NCBI RefSeq assembly: GCF_020889785.1
Contig: NZ_JACMYK010000002.1
Location: 62,001-126,000, forward strand
Direction: 5' to 3'
Length of the DNA stretch: 64,000 nt
DNA from: Bradyrhizobium acaciae
GTDB taxonomy: Bacteria > Pseudomonadota > Alphaproteobacteria > Rhizobiales > Xanthobacteraceae
In this document: positions 17,573-28,501 of the stretch, in pieces
Layout of the letters: each line of letters opens with the position of its first letter
Numbering within the stretch: the first letter of the stretch is position 1
Notes under the pieces: generated by a model
The model's input: only the letters and a program-made list of their open reading frames with translations
The model's database searches: none
Told to the model about the DNA's origin: nothing
Position numbers and translations under genes: made by a program

Positions 17573-20500
17573 ATGAATTCGCGCGTATCGTGGAGTGTTG
17601 ACGGCATCGATCCCTCCGTCCGCGACAGGGCCGAAGCGGCTGCGCGCCGCGCCGGCATGTCGCTGAACGACTGGCTCAATTCCACGGTCGGCGAACCGAG
17701 CCCGCCGGATTGGCGCATGGCGTCCGAGCAACGCCAGCCGATGCCGAGCCGGGAAAGCCGCGAGGTCGCGGATATCCACCAGCGGCTCGACGCGATCACC
17801 CGCCAGATCGAACAGATTGCAAAGCCGTTGTCGCGCGCCGAAGCCGTGCGCGCCGAAGTGCCGCGCGGCCAGCCCGCCGTCGCACGGCAGCTGAACGAGG
17901 CGATCTCGCGCCTCGATGCACGGCTGTCGCAGATTTCGCGGCCGCAGCCCGCGCGTGAGCCGCCGCCCCAGCCGATGCGTGAAGCGCAGATGCAGCGGGA
18001 GCCGCAGATGCAGGACCGGCAACTGGAGGAAAGGCTGCGCCAGGCGGAAGCCGTCGAGCGCGCTGCCGCGCAAGTCTACCGCCCCTCGCCGCCGCTGAGC
18101 CCGGCGTCGTTCGATTCAGCGATCGCGGAAATCGCCGCGCGCCAGAACGAGCTCGACGGCCCCGCGCCCCGGCAGATGCCGCCGCGCAATGCACCGCCGG
18201 TGCAGCAATCGGCGCCGCCGATGGCCGCCTATGCGCCGCCGCCCGCGGCACCAGCCGGGCCGGACTTCTCCTCGCTCGAGCGTCATCTGCTCAAGATCAC
18301 GAGCCAGATCGAGGCGCTGCAGCGGCCCGACCATATCGAGCAATCGATCGCGGCCTTCCGCGGCGAGCTTGCGGAAATCCGCCAGGCGATCACCGAGGCG
18401 ATGCCGCGGCGCGCGATCGAGTCGATCGAGAACGAAATCCGCTCGCTGCATCACCGGATCGACGAGATTCGCCACGAGGGCAGCAACGGCCAGGGCCAGG
18501 CGATCGCCGGCATCGAACGCGCGCTGTCGGAAATCCGCGAGGCGCTGCGCACGCTGACGCCCGCAGAGCAGCTCACCGGCTACGACGAGGCGATCCGCAA
18601 TCTCGGCGCCAAGCTCGACATGATCCTGCGCGCCAACGACGATCCATCGACGGTGCATCAGCTCGAGAGCGCGATCGCCGCACTTCGCGCCATCGTCTCC
18701 AATGTCGCCTCCAACGACGCGCTGCTGCAGCTCTCCGGGGATGTGCACGCGCTGGCGGCGAAAGTCGACCAGCTGTCGCAGATGTCGCGCGGCGATTCCT
18801 ACGGCGACGCCTTCGCCGGAATCGAACAGCGCATCGCCGCGCTGGCCTCATCGCTGGAAAGCCGCGAACGGCCGACCGGCCATGACAATACCGACGCCAT
18901 CGAGGGCGCCCTGCGCTCGCTGTCGGAGCGGATCGACCGGCTACAGGTCGGCAACGACAGCTCGTCGGCATTCACCCATCTTGAACAGCGCGTCTCGTAT
19001 CTGCTCGAGCGCCTGGAGTCGGCCGACCAGCGCTCCGGCAATCTCGGCCGGGTCGAGGAAGGACTGCATGACATCATGCGCCACCTCGAGGCGCAGCACG
19101 CCCACATCGCCTCGCTCGCCGACGCCACCCGCAACAACGTCAACACCTTCGCCCCGCAGCCGATGATGGACAGCGGCATCGTCGATTTGGTGAAGCGCGA
19201 GCTCTCGGACATCCGCTTCAGCCAGTCGGAGACCGATCGCCGCACCCAGGATTCGCTGGAGACCGTTCACAACACGCTCGGCCACGTCGTCGATCGGCTG
19301 GCGATGATCGAGAACGATCTGCGCACGGAGCGCAGCGCGCCGCCGCCGGCTCCGCCCGCCCCCGCGCCGGTCGAGCCGCGGATGGACGCACCGCGGATGG
19401 AGATGCCGCGCGCGGCGATGCCGCAGCCGATCGCGCAGCCCAGGCCCGAAACATACCAGCCTGAATCGTACCGGCCCGAATTGCCCAATCCTGCGCAGGC
19501 GCAGGAGCACTTCATGTCCGCGCCGCGCGAATTCCATGCCGCGCAGCCGGTCGAGACCGCGCCGCCGCCGCTGCCGCTGCCGCCGCGCGCGATCAGCGAG
19601 ATCCTCGAACCGCATGCGGCATCCGCGCGCGCTGCGATCGCGCCGGAACTGCCGCCGGATCATCCGCTCGAGCCGGGTACGCGCCCCTCGGGCCGCGTGT
19701 CGTCGCCGTCGGAGCGGATCGCGGACTCCGAGCGCGCGATCTCTGACCTTCCCGCCGGCAAGAAGGAGCCGGTCTCGACGTCGAGCTTCATCGCCGCCGC
19801 GCGCCGCGCCGCGCAGGCCGCAGCCGCGCAACCGGTCAACGAGAAGGCGGCGCGTGCAGCGAGCAAGGCCGCAGCCAAGGCCAAGGAGAAGGCCGACAAG
19901 GCCGCGAAGGCCGCCGCCACCAAGGCTGGCACGCCCGCAGCCGGCGCTTCGGCGACCGGCGCGCCGGAGGCGCAGCCTTCGACCATCACCTCCAAGATTC
20001 GTTCGCTGCTGGTCGGCGCGAGCGTGGTCGTGATCCTGCTCTCGACCGCCAAGATGGCGATGAACCTGCTCGACACCAGCTCTGCGCCGCAGGCGCCGGC
20101 GATCGAGCACAGCGAGCCGGCCGCGCCCTCCGCGCAGCCGCCGGTCGAGAATTACACCGCACCGGCACCAACGGCGCCCTCCGGCGCGCCCGGGCCGTCA
20201 GTGCCCGGACCGTCGATGACCTCGCCGACTCCACTCGGTCGCCAGTCCAACAACAGCCCGGCGCCGAACACGCTCGACAGCGCGCAGGTGACGATCCCTC
20301 AGGCATCCGCGCCCGCCATGGCGCCGGAGCCGGCCGCGGCGCCACCGGTCGCCCCCAGTAGCGATATCACCGGCACGATTCCGACCGCGCCGCCGCTCGG
20401 CGGCAAGCTCGGCACGATCCAGATTCCGGCGGGCGAAAAGCTGCCCGACGCGATCGGCGGTCCGGCGCTGCGCACCGCCGCAATCAAGGGCGATGCGGCC

Positions 20501-21154
20501 GCGGCCTATGAGGTCGGCGTCCGCTTTGCCGAGGGCAAGGGCGTGCCCGCCAATGTCGACGAGGCCGCCAAATGGTATGGCCGCGCGGCGCAGGCCGGCG
20601 TGGTGCCGGCGATGTTCCGGCTCGGCACCTTCTACGAGAAGGGCCTCAGCGTGAAACGCGACTTCGATGTGGCGCGGCGCTATTACATGCAGGCGGCCGA
20701 GCGCGGCAACGCCAAGGCGATGCATAATCTCGCCGTGCTCGACGCCGATGGCGGCGGCAAGGGCGCCGACTACAGGAGTGCCGCGCAGTGGTTCCGCAAG
20801 GCGGGCGATCGCGGCGTCGCCGACAGCCAGGTCAACCTCGGCATTCTCTATGCGCGCGGCATCGGCGTCGAACAGAACCTCGCCGAGTCCTTCAAGTGGT
20901 TCAGCCTGGCGGCCGCGCAGGGCGACGCCGACGCCGGCCACAAGCGCGACGATATCGCCAAGCGGCTCGACCCGCAGTCGCTGGCCGCAGCGAAGCTTGC
21001 GATCCAGACCTTTACCCCCGAGCCGCAGCCGAGCGATGCCGTCAACGTGCCGGCCCCGGCCGGCGGCTGGGACGGCGCCCCTGCGCAGCCCGCAGCGGCG
21101 AAGTCGGTCAAGCCGGCAAAGCGGACCGCGGCGCTGGCCGCCCCAGCTCACTAA
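17573..21154 (+). CDS. PodJ-like polar/localisation protein: coiled coil, membrane helix and SEL1 repeats
   Basis: 1193 residues. The N-terminus SWSVDGIDPSVRDRAEAAAR resembles PodJ/SEL1-type proteins of Rhizobiales. Long coiled-coil segments (about residues 60-560) alternate with proline-rich linkers; an Ala/Lys-rich stretch near 750-790 precedes a single membrane helix (about 811-833). A periplasmic Pro-rich linker ends in four SEL1 repeats (about 963-1130, e.g. EAAKWYGRAAQAGVVPAMFRLG). In Caulobacter, PodJ organises a cell pole; a similar role here is inference. The ATG at 17573 has GGACGGAA close by; an in-frame ATG at 17543 is the alternative. Confidence 0.85.
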   Translation: MNSRVSWSVDGIDPSVRDRAEAAARRAGMSLNDWLNSTVGEPSPPDWRMASEQRQPMPSRESREVADIHQRLDAITRQIEQIAKPLSRAEAVRAEVPRGQPAVARQLNEAISRLDARLSQISRPQPAREPPPQPMREAQMQREPQMQDRQLEERLRQAEAVERAAAQVYRPSPPLSPASFDSAIAEIAARQNELDGPAPRQMPPRNAPPVQQSAPPMAAYAPPPAAPAGPDFSSLERHLLKITSQIEALQRPDHIEQSIAAFRGELAEIRQAITEAMPRRAIESIENEIRSLHHRIDEIRHEGSNGQGQAIAGIERALSEIREALRTLTPAEQLTGYDEAIRNLGAKLDMILRANDDPSTVHQLESAIAALRAIVSNVASNDALLQLSGDVHALAAKVDQLSQMSRGDSYGDAFAGIEQRIAALASSLESRERPTGHDNTDAIEGALRSLSERIDRLQVGNDSSSAFTHLEQRVSYLLERLESADQRSGNLGRVEEGLHDIMRHLEAQHAHIASLADATRNNVNTFAPQPMMDSGIVDLVKRELSDIRFSQSETDRRTQDSLETVHNTLGHVVDRLAMIENDLRTERSAPPPAPPAPAPVEPRMDAPRMEMPRAAMPQPIAQPRPETYQPESYRPELPNPAQAQEHFMSAPREFHAAQPVETAPPPLPLPPRAISEILEPHAASARAAIAPELPPDHPLEPGTRPSGRVSSPSERIADSERAISDLPAGKKEPVSTSSFIAAARRAAQAAAAQPVNEKAARAASKAAAKAKEKADKAAKAAATKAGTPAAGASATGAPEAQPSTITSKIRSLLVGASVVVILLSTAKMAMNLLDTSSAPQAPAIEHSEPAAPSAQPPVENYTAPAPTAPSGAPGPSVPGPSMTSPTPLGRQSNNSPAPNTLDSAQVTIPQASAPAMAPEPAAAPPVAPSSDITGTIPTAPPLGGKLGTIQIPAGEKLPDAIGGPALRTAAIKGDAAAAYEVGVRFAEGKGVPANVDEAAKWYGRAAQAGVVPAMFRLGTFYEKGLSVKRDFDVARRYYMQAAERGNAKAMHNLAVLDADGGGKGADYRSAAQWFRKAGDRGVADSQVNLGILYARGIGVEQNLAESFKWFSLAAAQGDADAGHKRDDIAKRLDPQSLAAAKLAIQTFTPEPQPSDAVNVPAPAGGWDGAPAQPAAAKSVKPAKRTAALAAPAH

Positions 21155-21269
21155 GACAACAATATGTGCGGCGCCTTGATGGCGCCGCTGTCCTGTACCT
21201 CCGCCCTTCTGCCGTGTAGACAGGCGCGCAGTCCCGCGCCGATTGCGCACGTGCTCCGGAGGGTCAGTC

Positions 21270-22121
21270 TTGTCTGTCGACGATCGTCAGGATGATGGAA
21301 CGGGCCATCGTTCGTCGCCGACCGGTCCCCGCGTCGCGCCGCCGCGCCAGACTGCATCTCCGTTTGCCGCGCGCCCTGAGGCCCGGCCTTCGCCTCCACC
21401 CCCGCCTCCGCAAGCGAACGTGGCATCGCCGACCCGCATTTTCCGGTTCTCGCTCCCGTCCATCATCATCTTCGTGCTGCTGCTCTCGAGCGTCGCCATT
21501 CAGGCCTACCGGGATCTATCGAGGCCGGGTGCCTGGGACTTCTGGCGCGAGACCTATATCGCCGCGAGCATGACGTCGGCGGTGATTTCCGATGTCGACA
21601 TCGACGGGTCGGGCCACGGAAGGCGGGCGCTCGCGATCAGCGGCAAAATCGGCTCGGCCAGCGCGAGCTGGTTCCGCGACCGGCTGAGCGAGGCGCGTCT
21701 CGCGCCAGGCGATGCGGTGCTGCTGTCGTCACCGGGCGGCGCGCTGAACCAGGCCGCCATCATGGGCGAGGTGATCCGCACGCATGGGCTTGTCACGGCG
21801 GTGGCCACCGCCGATGCCGCGGGCAAGCTCCGCCCCGCGGCCTGCGCCAGCGCCTGCGTCCTGGTCTATGCCGGCGGTGTGGCCCGCTATGGCGTCGCAG
21901 GCTCGCGGCTCGGCGTGCATCGCTTCACGACCAGCGCACCGGTCAGCGATCCCCTCGCCGAGGCGCAACGCATCCAGGGCATGGTGCTCGGCTACATGAC
22001 CAAGATGGGCGTCTCCTCCGCGATCGTCGAGGCGATGTCACAGACCTCGGATATCCGCTGGCTGAGCCAAAAGGAAGCGCTGGCGCTGAACCTGATCACC
22101 AAGCCGGTCGACCAGCCCTGA
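21270..22121 (+). CDS. Membrane-anchored ClpP-like protein with CASAC serine motif
   Basis: 283 residues. A proline-rich cytoplasmic N-terminus (1-55) is followed by one membrane helix (about 61-80) and a ClpP/crotonase-like domain: SSPGGALNQA at 153-162, CASAC with S194, and LGVHRF with H217. The spacing of glycine loop, serine and histidine recalls ClpP-type serine peptidases facing the periplasm, but activity is unproven. The TTG at 21270 is chosen because GGAGGG lies 6 bases upstream (21258-21263). A smaller secreted protein with the same CASAC plus histidine layout is at 48831-49295. Confidence 0.75.
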   Translation: MSVDDRQDDGTGHRSSPTGPRVAPPRQTASPFAARPEARPSPPPPPPQANVASPTRIFRFSLPSIIIFVLLLSSVAIQAYRDLSRPGAWDFWRETYIAASMTSAVISDVDIDGSGHGRRALAISGKIGSASASWFRDRLSEARLAPGDAVLLSSPGGALNQAAIMGEVIRTHGLVTAVATADAAGKLRPAACASACVLVYAGGVARYGVAGSRLGVHRFTTSAPVSDPLAEAQRIQGMVLGYMTKMGVSSAIVEAMSQTSDIRWLSQKEALALNLITKPVDQP

Positions 22122-22388
22122 GCCGACGCGGGCATCATTAATCTGAATTATCAACCACGTGCGCATCAGAGCGGCAGCCTGCGGCGAAAAATGCCGCCCG
22201 AGGCAGAATCTTTAGTCCCTCCTCTCGCCGATTTCGGTTATGCAAGAACGCGGCAATCGACCCGCGTTCGCCTGCATCTTGCGCGCCGACCGGATTCGTT
22301 CAGCCGGAGAATGCCCGACCAGAACGACATCACGCCGTGATGCGGCCTTGCGCCCCAGCTCGCGGCGAACCGACAAGAAGCGACGCGC

Positions 22389-23318
22389 GTGCAGCTCTAC
22401 CTCCCGATCGCCGACATTCCGGTCAATGTCTTCCTCATCCTGGCGATGGGCGCGGCGGTTGGATTCGTCTCCGGCATGTTCGGGATCGGCGGCGGCTTCC
22501 TGATGACGCCGCTGCTGATCTTTGTTGGCATCGCGCCCGCGGTCGCGGTTGCTTCCGTTGCCAGCCACATCGCAGCCTCGTCGTTCTCCGGCGCGATCTC
22601 CTATTGGCGCCGGCGCGCGATCGACCCGCTGCTGGCGGCCGTGCTGCTGGTCGGAGGCACGCTCGGCACCGCGCTCGGGGTGTGGACCTTCACCTTCCTG
22701 CGCTCGCTCGGCCAGCTCGACCTGATGATCGCGCTGTCCTACGTCATCCTGCTGACGACGGTCGGCGGGCTGATGTTCTGGGAAGGCCTGCGCGCGATGT
22801 TGCGTGCCCGCGGTGGACGCCCGGTGGCGCTGCGCAAGCCCGGCAGCCATGGCTGGATCCACGGCCTGCCGCTGAAGCTGCGCTTCAAGCGCTCCAAGAT
22901 CTACCTCTCGGTCATTCCGGTGGTCGTGGTCGGGCTCGTGATCGGGTTCATCGGCGCCGTGATGGGCATCGGTGGCGGCTTCATCCTGGTGCCGCTGATG
23001 ATCTATGTGCTGCGGGTGCCGACCTCGACCGTGATCGGCACCTCGATGGTGCTCACCCTCGTCACCATGGTGTTCGCGACCATGCTGCACGCGGTGACCA
23101 ACCATCTCGTCGACGCCGTGCTGGCGCTGATCCTGATGATCGGCGGCGTCACCGGCGCGCAGTTCGGCGCCCGCGCCGGACAGAAGATCCGCGGCGAGCA
23201 TCTGCGCCTGCTGCTCGGCCTCCTGGTGCTCGCGGTCGGCATCCGCTTTGCCGTCGAGCTGGTGATCCGGCCGCAGGACCTCTACAGCATCCGCGAAACC
23301 GGCGGAGCGCCGCCATGA
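22389..23318 (+). CDS. TauE/SafE family sulfite/organic-anion exporter
   Basis: 309 residues with about eight membrane helices. Two related halves each carry a glycine motif: GFVSGMFGIGGGFLMTPLL and GFIGAVMGIGGGFILVPLM, the signature of TauE/SafE permeases. Start GTG at 22389. The stop overlaps the ATG of the following TIGR02186-type gene by 4 bases (ATGA at 23315), so the two are translationally coupled; this pairing is common in alphaproteobacteria. The substrate is probably a sulfur oxyanion or a small organic acid, not determinable here. Confidence 0.92.
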   Translation: MQLYLPIADIPVNVFLILAMGAAVGFVSGMFGIGGGFLMTPLLIFVGIAPAVAVASVASHIAASSFSGAISYWRRRAIDPLLAAVLLVGGTLGTALGVWTFTFLRSLGQLDLMIALSYVILLTTVGGLMFWEGLRAMLRARGGRPVALRKPGSHGWIHGLPLKLRFKRSKIYLSVIPVVVVGLVIGFIGAVMGIGGGFILVPLMIYVLRVPTSTVIGTSMVLTLVTMVFATMLHAVTNHLVDAVLALILMIGGVTGAQFGARAGQKIRGEHLRLLLGLLVLAVGIRFAVELVIRPQDLYSIRETGGAPP

Positions 23319-24096
23319 GGCTGCGCGCGCCGCTTGCGATCATCGGCCTCGTCGCCGTCACCTTGGCGGCGGCGCCCGCTTCTGCCGAACGGCTGATCGT
23401 GTCGGTCTCCAACCACCGCGTCACGGTGACGCCGAACTATTCCGGCGGCGAGCTCGTGCTGTTCGGTTCTGTGGAGAAGGACGACAAGACGCCGGCCAAT
23501 CGCAGCAACTACGATCTCGTCGTCACCGTGGCCGGCCCGCGCGCCGACATGGTGACGCGGCGCAAGGAGCGCAAATTCGGCATCTGGATCAACACCGACT
23601 CGCGGCACTTCCTGCAAGTCCCCGGCTATCTCGCGCTGTTCTCCAACCGCCCGTTCGACCAGATCGCCTCACCGGAGGTGCAGCGGCGGCAGCAGCTCGG
23701 GCTCAACAATGTTACGCTGGTGCAGCGGGTCGGCCCGACTTTGCCGATGTGGTGCCGAACGATCCGTTCCGCAGCGCCTTCGTCCGGCTGCGTTCCGAGC
23801 ACGACCTATACCGCGAGGCGACCTCGGCGGTGACGTTCCTGACGCCGACCCTATTCCGCACCGGCATTCCGCTGCCGGCCGAGGTGCCGATCGGCACCTA
23901 CAATGTCGAGATCAAGCTGTTTTCCGACGGCGCGTTGGTGACCAAGACCGAGAGCGCGTTCGAGATCGTCAAGATCGGCTTCGAGCAGTTCGTCGCCACC
24001 ACCGCGCGGCAGAACGGCCTGGTCTACGGCCTCGTCACCGCGTTCATGGCGCTGATGACCGGCTGGATGGCCTCGATCGTGTTCCGCAAGGATTGA
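23315..24096 (+). pseudogene. TIGR02186-type membrane protein gene with a frameshift
   Basis: The gene starts at the ATG overlapping the TauE/SafE stop, with a signal peptide (MRLRAPLAIIGLVAVTLAA...) and a domain including RLIVSVSNHRVTVTPNYSG. Near 23734 the reading frame changes: up to LVQRVG it is in one frame, and from DFADVVPNDPFRSAFVRL it continues in the next to the C-terminal helix GLVYGLVTAFMALMTGWMA. The total length, 782 bases, is one short of a multiple of three, so a single missing base (probably a G in GGCGCC) explains it. With the base restored it would be 260 residues. Either a real mutation or a sequencing error. Confidence 0.85.
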
Positions 24097-24104
24097 TCTA
24101 GCCC

Positions 24105-25454
<1,350 letters not shown>

Positions 25455-25558
25455 CTATGCGCGCCCGGCAGCAATGACATTGCGATTTGGGATGCATTTT
25501 ACGCCTTCTTCTGCAATCAATTGCGTCAAATGTCGAAAATGCGAAAGAAATGGGAACC

Positions 25559-26032
25559 ATGACCGTTCTTGACGAGATCGACCGCAAGATCCTCGACGTG
25601 CTGCAAGCCGACGGGCACATCACCAATCTCGAGCTTGCCGAACGGATCGGCCTCTCGTCCGCTCCCTGCATGAGACGCGTCCGGACCCTCGAGGAGACCG
25701 GCGTCATCAAGTCCTACGTGGCGTTGGTGGACGCTGCGCGCGTCGGACTCGGGTTCGACGTGATCGTCGAGGTCCGCCTCAAGCAACAGACCAGGGAATC
25801 CTTCGCACGCTTCGAGAAAAAGGTGACCGGCCTTCCGGAGGTCGTCGAATGCTGCATGATTGCCGGCGATTGGGACTATTCCCTGCGGGTCGTGTCGTCC
25901 GACCTCGCACGCTATCAATCCTTCATCCTCGACCGCCTCATGCATCCGGACAGCGATATCGCGAGCTATCGCACCACCATCATCCTGCGAAAGATCAAAT
26001 CGACCACCAAGATCGATAGCTCGCTGTTCTGA
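25559..26032 (+). CDS. Lrp/AsnC family transcriptional regulator
   Basis: 157 residues. The helix-turn-helix lies at about residues 4-60 (LDEIDRKILDVLQADGHITN, LAERIGLSSAPCMRRVRTLEE) and the ligand-binding RAM domain follows (GFDVIVEVRLKQQTRESF, VVECCMIAGDWDYSLRVV). The ATG at 25559 has GGGAA upstream; an ATG at 25550 is also in frame. Its position 152 bases from the divergent dgdA start suggests amino-acid-responsive control of dialkylglycine use (inference). Confidence 0.93.
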   Translation: MTVLDEIDRKILDVLQADGHITNLELAERIGLSSAPCMRRVRTLEETGVIKSYVALVDAARVGLGFDVIVEVRLKQQTRESFARFEKKVTGLPEVVECCMIAGDWDYSLRVVSSDLARYQSFILDRLMHPDSDIASYRTTIILRKIKSTTKIDSSLF

Positions 26033-26062
26033 TCGATCGACGCCGCGATAACACCTGCTGAC

Positions 26063-27391
26063 CTAGATCAGCAGCCCTAGCCCCATCGCGATCACGCTGA
26101 GCGCCATCGCAGCCGTGGAGAGCCAGCCGAGCCAGTAGAGCCACCCACCGATGACGAAGCGTCCCATCACTTCCTTGTGGCGGGCCATGAACATCAGCAG
26201 CACCATCACCGGCACGGCCAGCACGCCATTGACGACCGCGCTCCAGTACAATGCCGAGATCGGATCGATCGGGGTGAAGTTGAGCGCAACGCCGATGCCG
26301 CCCGACAGTGCCAACACCGAATAGAACGCGATCGCCTCCCTCGGCTTGCGCGTCAACCCGACCGGCCATCGCCGCCCTTCGCTGACGGCATAAGCCGTCG
26401 CGCCCGCGAGCACCGGGATCGCCAGCAGGCCGGTACCGACGATGCCGAGTGCGAAGATCATTTCGGCAAAGGGTCCTGCGATCGGGCGCAACGCCTCGGC
26501 CGCCTGGGCCGAGGTCTGGATATCGGTCTTGCCGGCGGCGTGCAGGGTCGCCGCGGCGGTGATGATGATCGACAGCGCGATCACGTTTGAAAACGCCATG
26601 CCGGTGATGGTGTCGGCACGGATGCGCCAAAACTCGCGCCGCACGCCGTAGTGCCGCTTGATCAGCGGATGCTTATCGGGATCGATCCGCTGCTCCTCGG
26701 CCTCCTGCGAAGCCTGCCAGAAGAACAGGTAGGGCGAGATCGTGGTGCCGAGGATCGCGACGATGGTCGTGAAATAGTCCGCACTCCAGGTGAGGTGCGG
26801 CAGCAGCACGCCGGCCAGCGCCTCTGTCCACGACACTTTTGCAAAGGCGAGTGCCGCGACATAGGCGAACAGGCTGAGCGTCAGCCATTTCAGGACCGCG
26901 ACGTAGCGCCGGTAGTTCATGAAGATCTGCGCGGCCACCGAAGTCACGCCGAACAACACGACATAGAGGATGGCTGGACCGCCGATCAGGAGCCTGGCCG
27001 CGTCCGCCATCGCCGAAAGATCAGCGGCAATATTGACGGTGTTGGCGATGAACAGCAGCGCCACCACGATGACCAGCAGCCAGCCCGGATAATGGCGGCA
27101 GACATTGCCCGCGATGCCGTGCCCGCTGACGCGGCCGACCCGCGCGGAAATTTCCTGGATCGCGGTCATCAGCGGGAACGTCAGCAGCATGGTCCAGCCG
27201 ATGCCGTAGCCGAGCTGCGCGCCGGCCTGGCTGTAGGTGCCGATACCGGATGGATCGTCGTCGGCGGCTCCGGTAATCAGGCCGGGGCCGAGCGTCTTCA
27301 GAATATTGCGGATGCTGAATGGCTGGCGCTTTGCCGCCTCGTCGACGGGCCGGCCGTTCTGCTTTTGAGAGGTCATCCTGTGCTGCGTCAT
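26063..27391 (-). CDS. Nramp-type divalent metal transporter
   Basis: 442 residues with about eleven membrane helices. The first helix carries LGPGLITGAADDDPSGIGTYSQAGAQ, where DPSGIGT replaces the canonical DPGN of Mn/Fe Nramp proteins; helix six has the segment YLFFWQASQEAEEQR in place of the usual MPHN. This variant subgroup is annotated as divalent metal cation transporters but the replaced metal-site residues leave substrate open (possibly magnesium or another cation). The start at 27391 is tentative; in-frame ATGs at 27433 and 27376 are alternatives. Confidence 0.85.
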   Translation of the reverse strand: MTQHRMTSQKQNGRPVDEAAKRQPFSIRNILKTLGPGLITGAADDDPSGIGTYSQAGAQLGYGIGWTMLLTFPLMTAIQEISARVGRVSGHGIAGNVCRHYPGWLLVIVVALLFIANTVNIAADLSAMADAARLLIGGPAILYVVLFGVTSVAAQIFMNYRRYVAVLKWLTLSLFAYVAALAFAKVSWTEALAGVLLPHLTWSADYFTTIVAILGTTISPYLFFWQASQEAEEQRIDPDKHPLIKRHYGVRREFWRIRADTITGMAFSNVIALSIIITAAATLHAAGKTDIQTSAQAAEALRPIAGPFAEMIFALGIVGTGLLAIPVLAGATAYAVSEGRRWPVGLTRKPREAIAFYSVLALSGGIGVALNFTPIDPISALYWSAVVNGVLAVPVMVLLMFMARHKEVMGRFVIGGWLYWLGWLSTAAMALSVIAMGLGLLI

Positions 27392-27481
27392 GTCCGGTTC
27401 CGGCCGTCGCGACAACGAGCCGGATACCGTCAATGTTCCTATGATGAAACCCGGGGCCCTATTGGCTGTCGCATGCGCAGG

Positions 27482-28405
27482 TCACGCCGATTTGGGCGCA
27501 GCGGCGGCCGCGGGGCGGGTCACCAGATAGATGCCGAGCGCGACCGGAACGATCCCGAGCAGGTCGCGGAATTCGACATGCTCGCCGAGTACGAGGTAGG
27601 CGAACAGCATGCCGAGCGGCGGCATCAGGAAGTGATAGGCGCTGGCGGCAGTCGCGCCACACACCTTCAGCAGATGAAACCAGAGCAGATAGGCCAGGAT
27701 CGAGCCGCCGAGCACGAGGAAGGCGAAGGCGCCGGCGAGCCGCATGCTCGGCACGATGTCGCTGACACTGGACAGCGTGAAGGCGAACGGCATCACCGCA
27801 AGGCCACCGGCGATGTTCTGGATGCCGTTGCCGATCCACAGGCTGCCCTTCGGCGCCAGCAGCTTGAACAGGATGGTGCCGGCGACGATCGAGGCGAGCG
27901 AGGCCAGCGTGAACAGGATGCCATGCGGACTGTCGCTGCCGACCTTGATCCGATGCCAGACGATGAAGGCAACGCCGATGATGCCGAGCACGAGCCCGAT
28001 CACCTTACGCAAGGTCATGCTCTCGCCGAGGAACATGGCCGCCAGCATGGCGGTGAACACCGGATTGGCCGAGACGATCAGCGCGCCGAGCCCGGCCGAG
28101 ACGGTCTTGAGGCCGGTATAGCCGAGCCCGAGATAGAGCGCGTTGTTGGCGACGCCGATCACGGCGAACACGGCCGCGTCACGCCAGGTGAGGTCCCACT
28201 TGTCGCTGCGCAGCCAGGAGATGCTGAGGACCAAGACTCCGGCGAGCGAAAATCGCGCCGCGAGCAGGATCAACGGCGGGCAATCGGTGACGCCGATCTT
28301 GCCGGCCACGAAAGCGTAGCTCCAGAGCAGGCAGAACAGGGCGATCAGCAGCGGCAGGGTGTTGAAGCGGGCGCGGGGGGCGGCAATTGAGGATGCGGCG
28401 GACAT
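27482..28405 (-). CDS. EamA/DMT family exporter
   Basis: 307 residues with ten predicted membrane helices in two EamA halves (LLIALFCLLWSYAFVAGKIG early; GAFAFLVLGGSILAYLLWFHLL and LVLGEHVEFRDLLGIVPVALG late). The family exports metabolites or amino acids. AAGGAGA precedes the ATG at 28405. It is divergent from a LysR regulator whose gene starts 96 bases away, a typical regulator-exporter pair. Substrate unknown. Confidence 0.9.
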   Translation of the reverse strand: MSAASSIAAPRARFNTLPLLIALFCLLWSYAFVAGKIGVTDCPPLILLAARFSLAGVLVLSISWLRSDKWDLTWRDAAVFAVIGVANNALYLGLGYTGLKTVSAGLGALIVSANPVFTAMLAAMFLGESMTLRKVIGLVLGIIGVAFIVWHRIKVGSDSPHGILFTLASLASIVAGTILFKLLAPKGSLWIGNGIQNIAGGLAVMPFAFTLSSVSDIVPSMRLAGAFAFLVLGGSILAYLLWFHLLKVCGATAASAYHFLMPPLGMLFAYLVLGEHVEFRDLLGIVPVALGIYLVTRPAAAAAPKSA

Positions 28406-28501
28406 GGAATTTCTCCTTCGCGCATGATCTAGGCCGCTACCTTGCTATTTGGAAATTAAATGATAGACTGACATCCAGTGGATTTATGAATGGAGGCTGC
28501 G

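Noticed and set aside
26651..28390. A 579-codon open frame opposite the Nramp and EamA genes
   Set aside because: It spans two convincing minus-strand membrane-protein genes and their gap; composition is typical of antisense GC-rich DNA.
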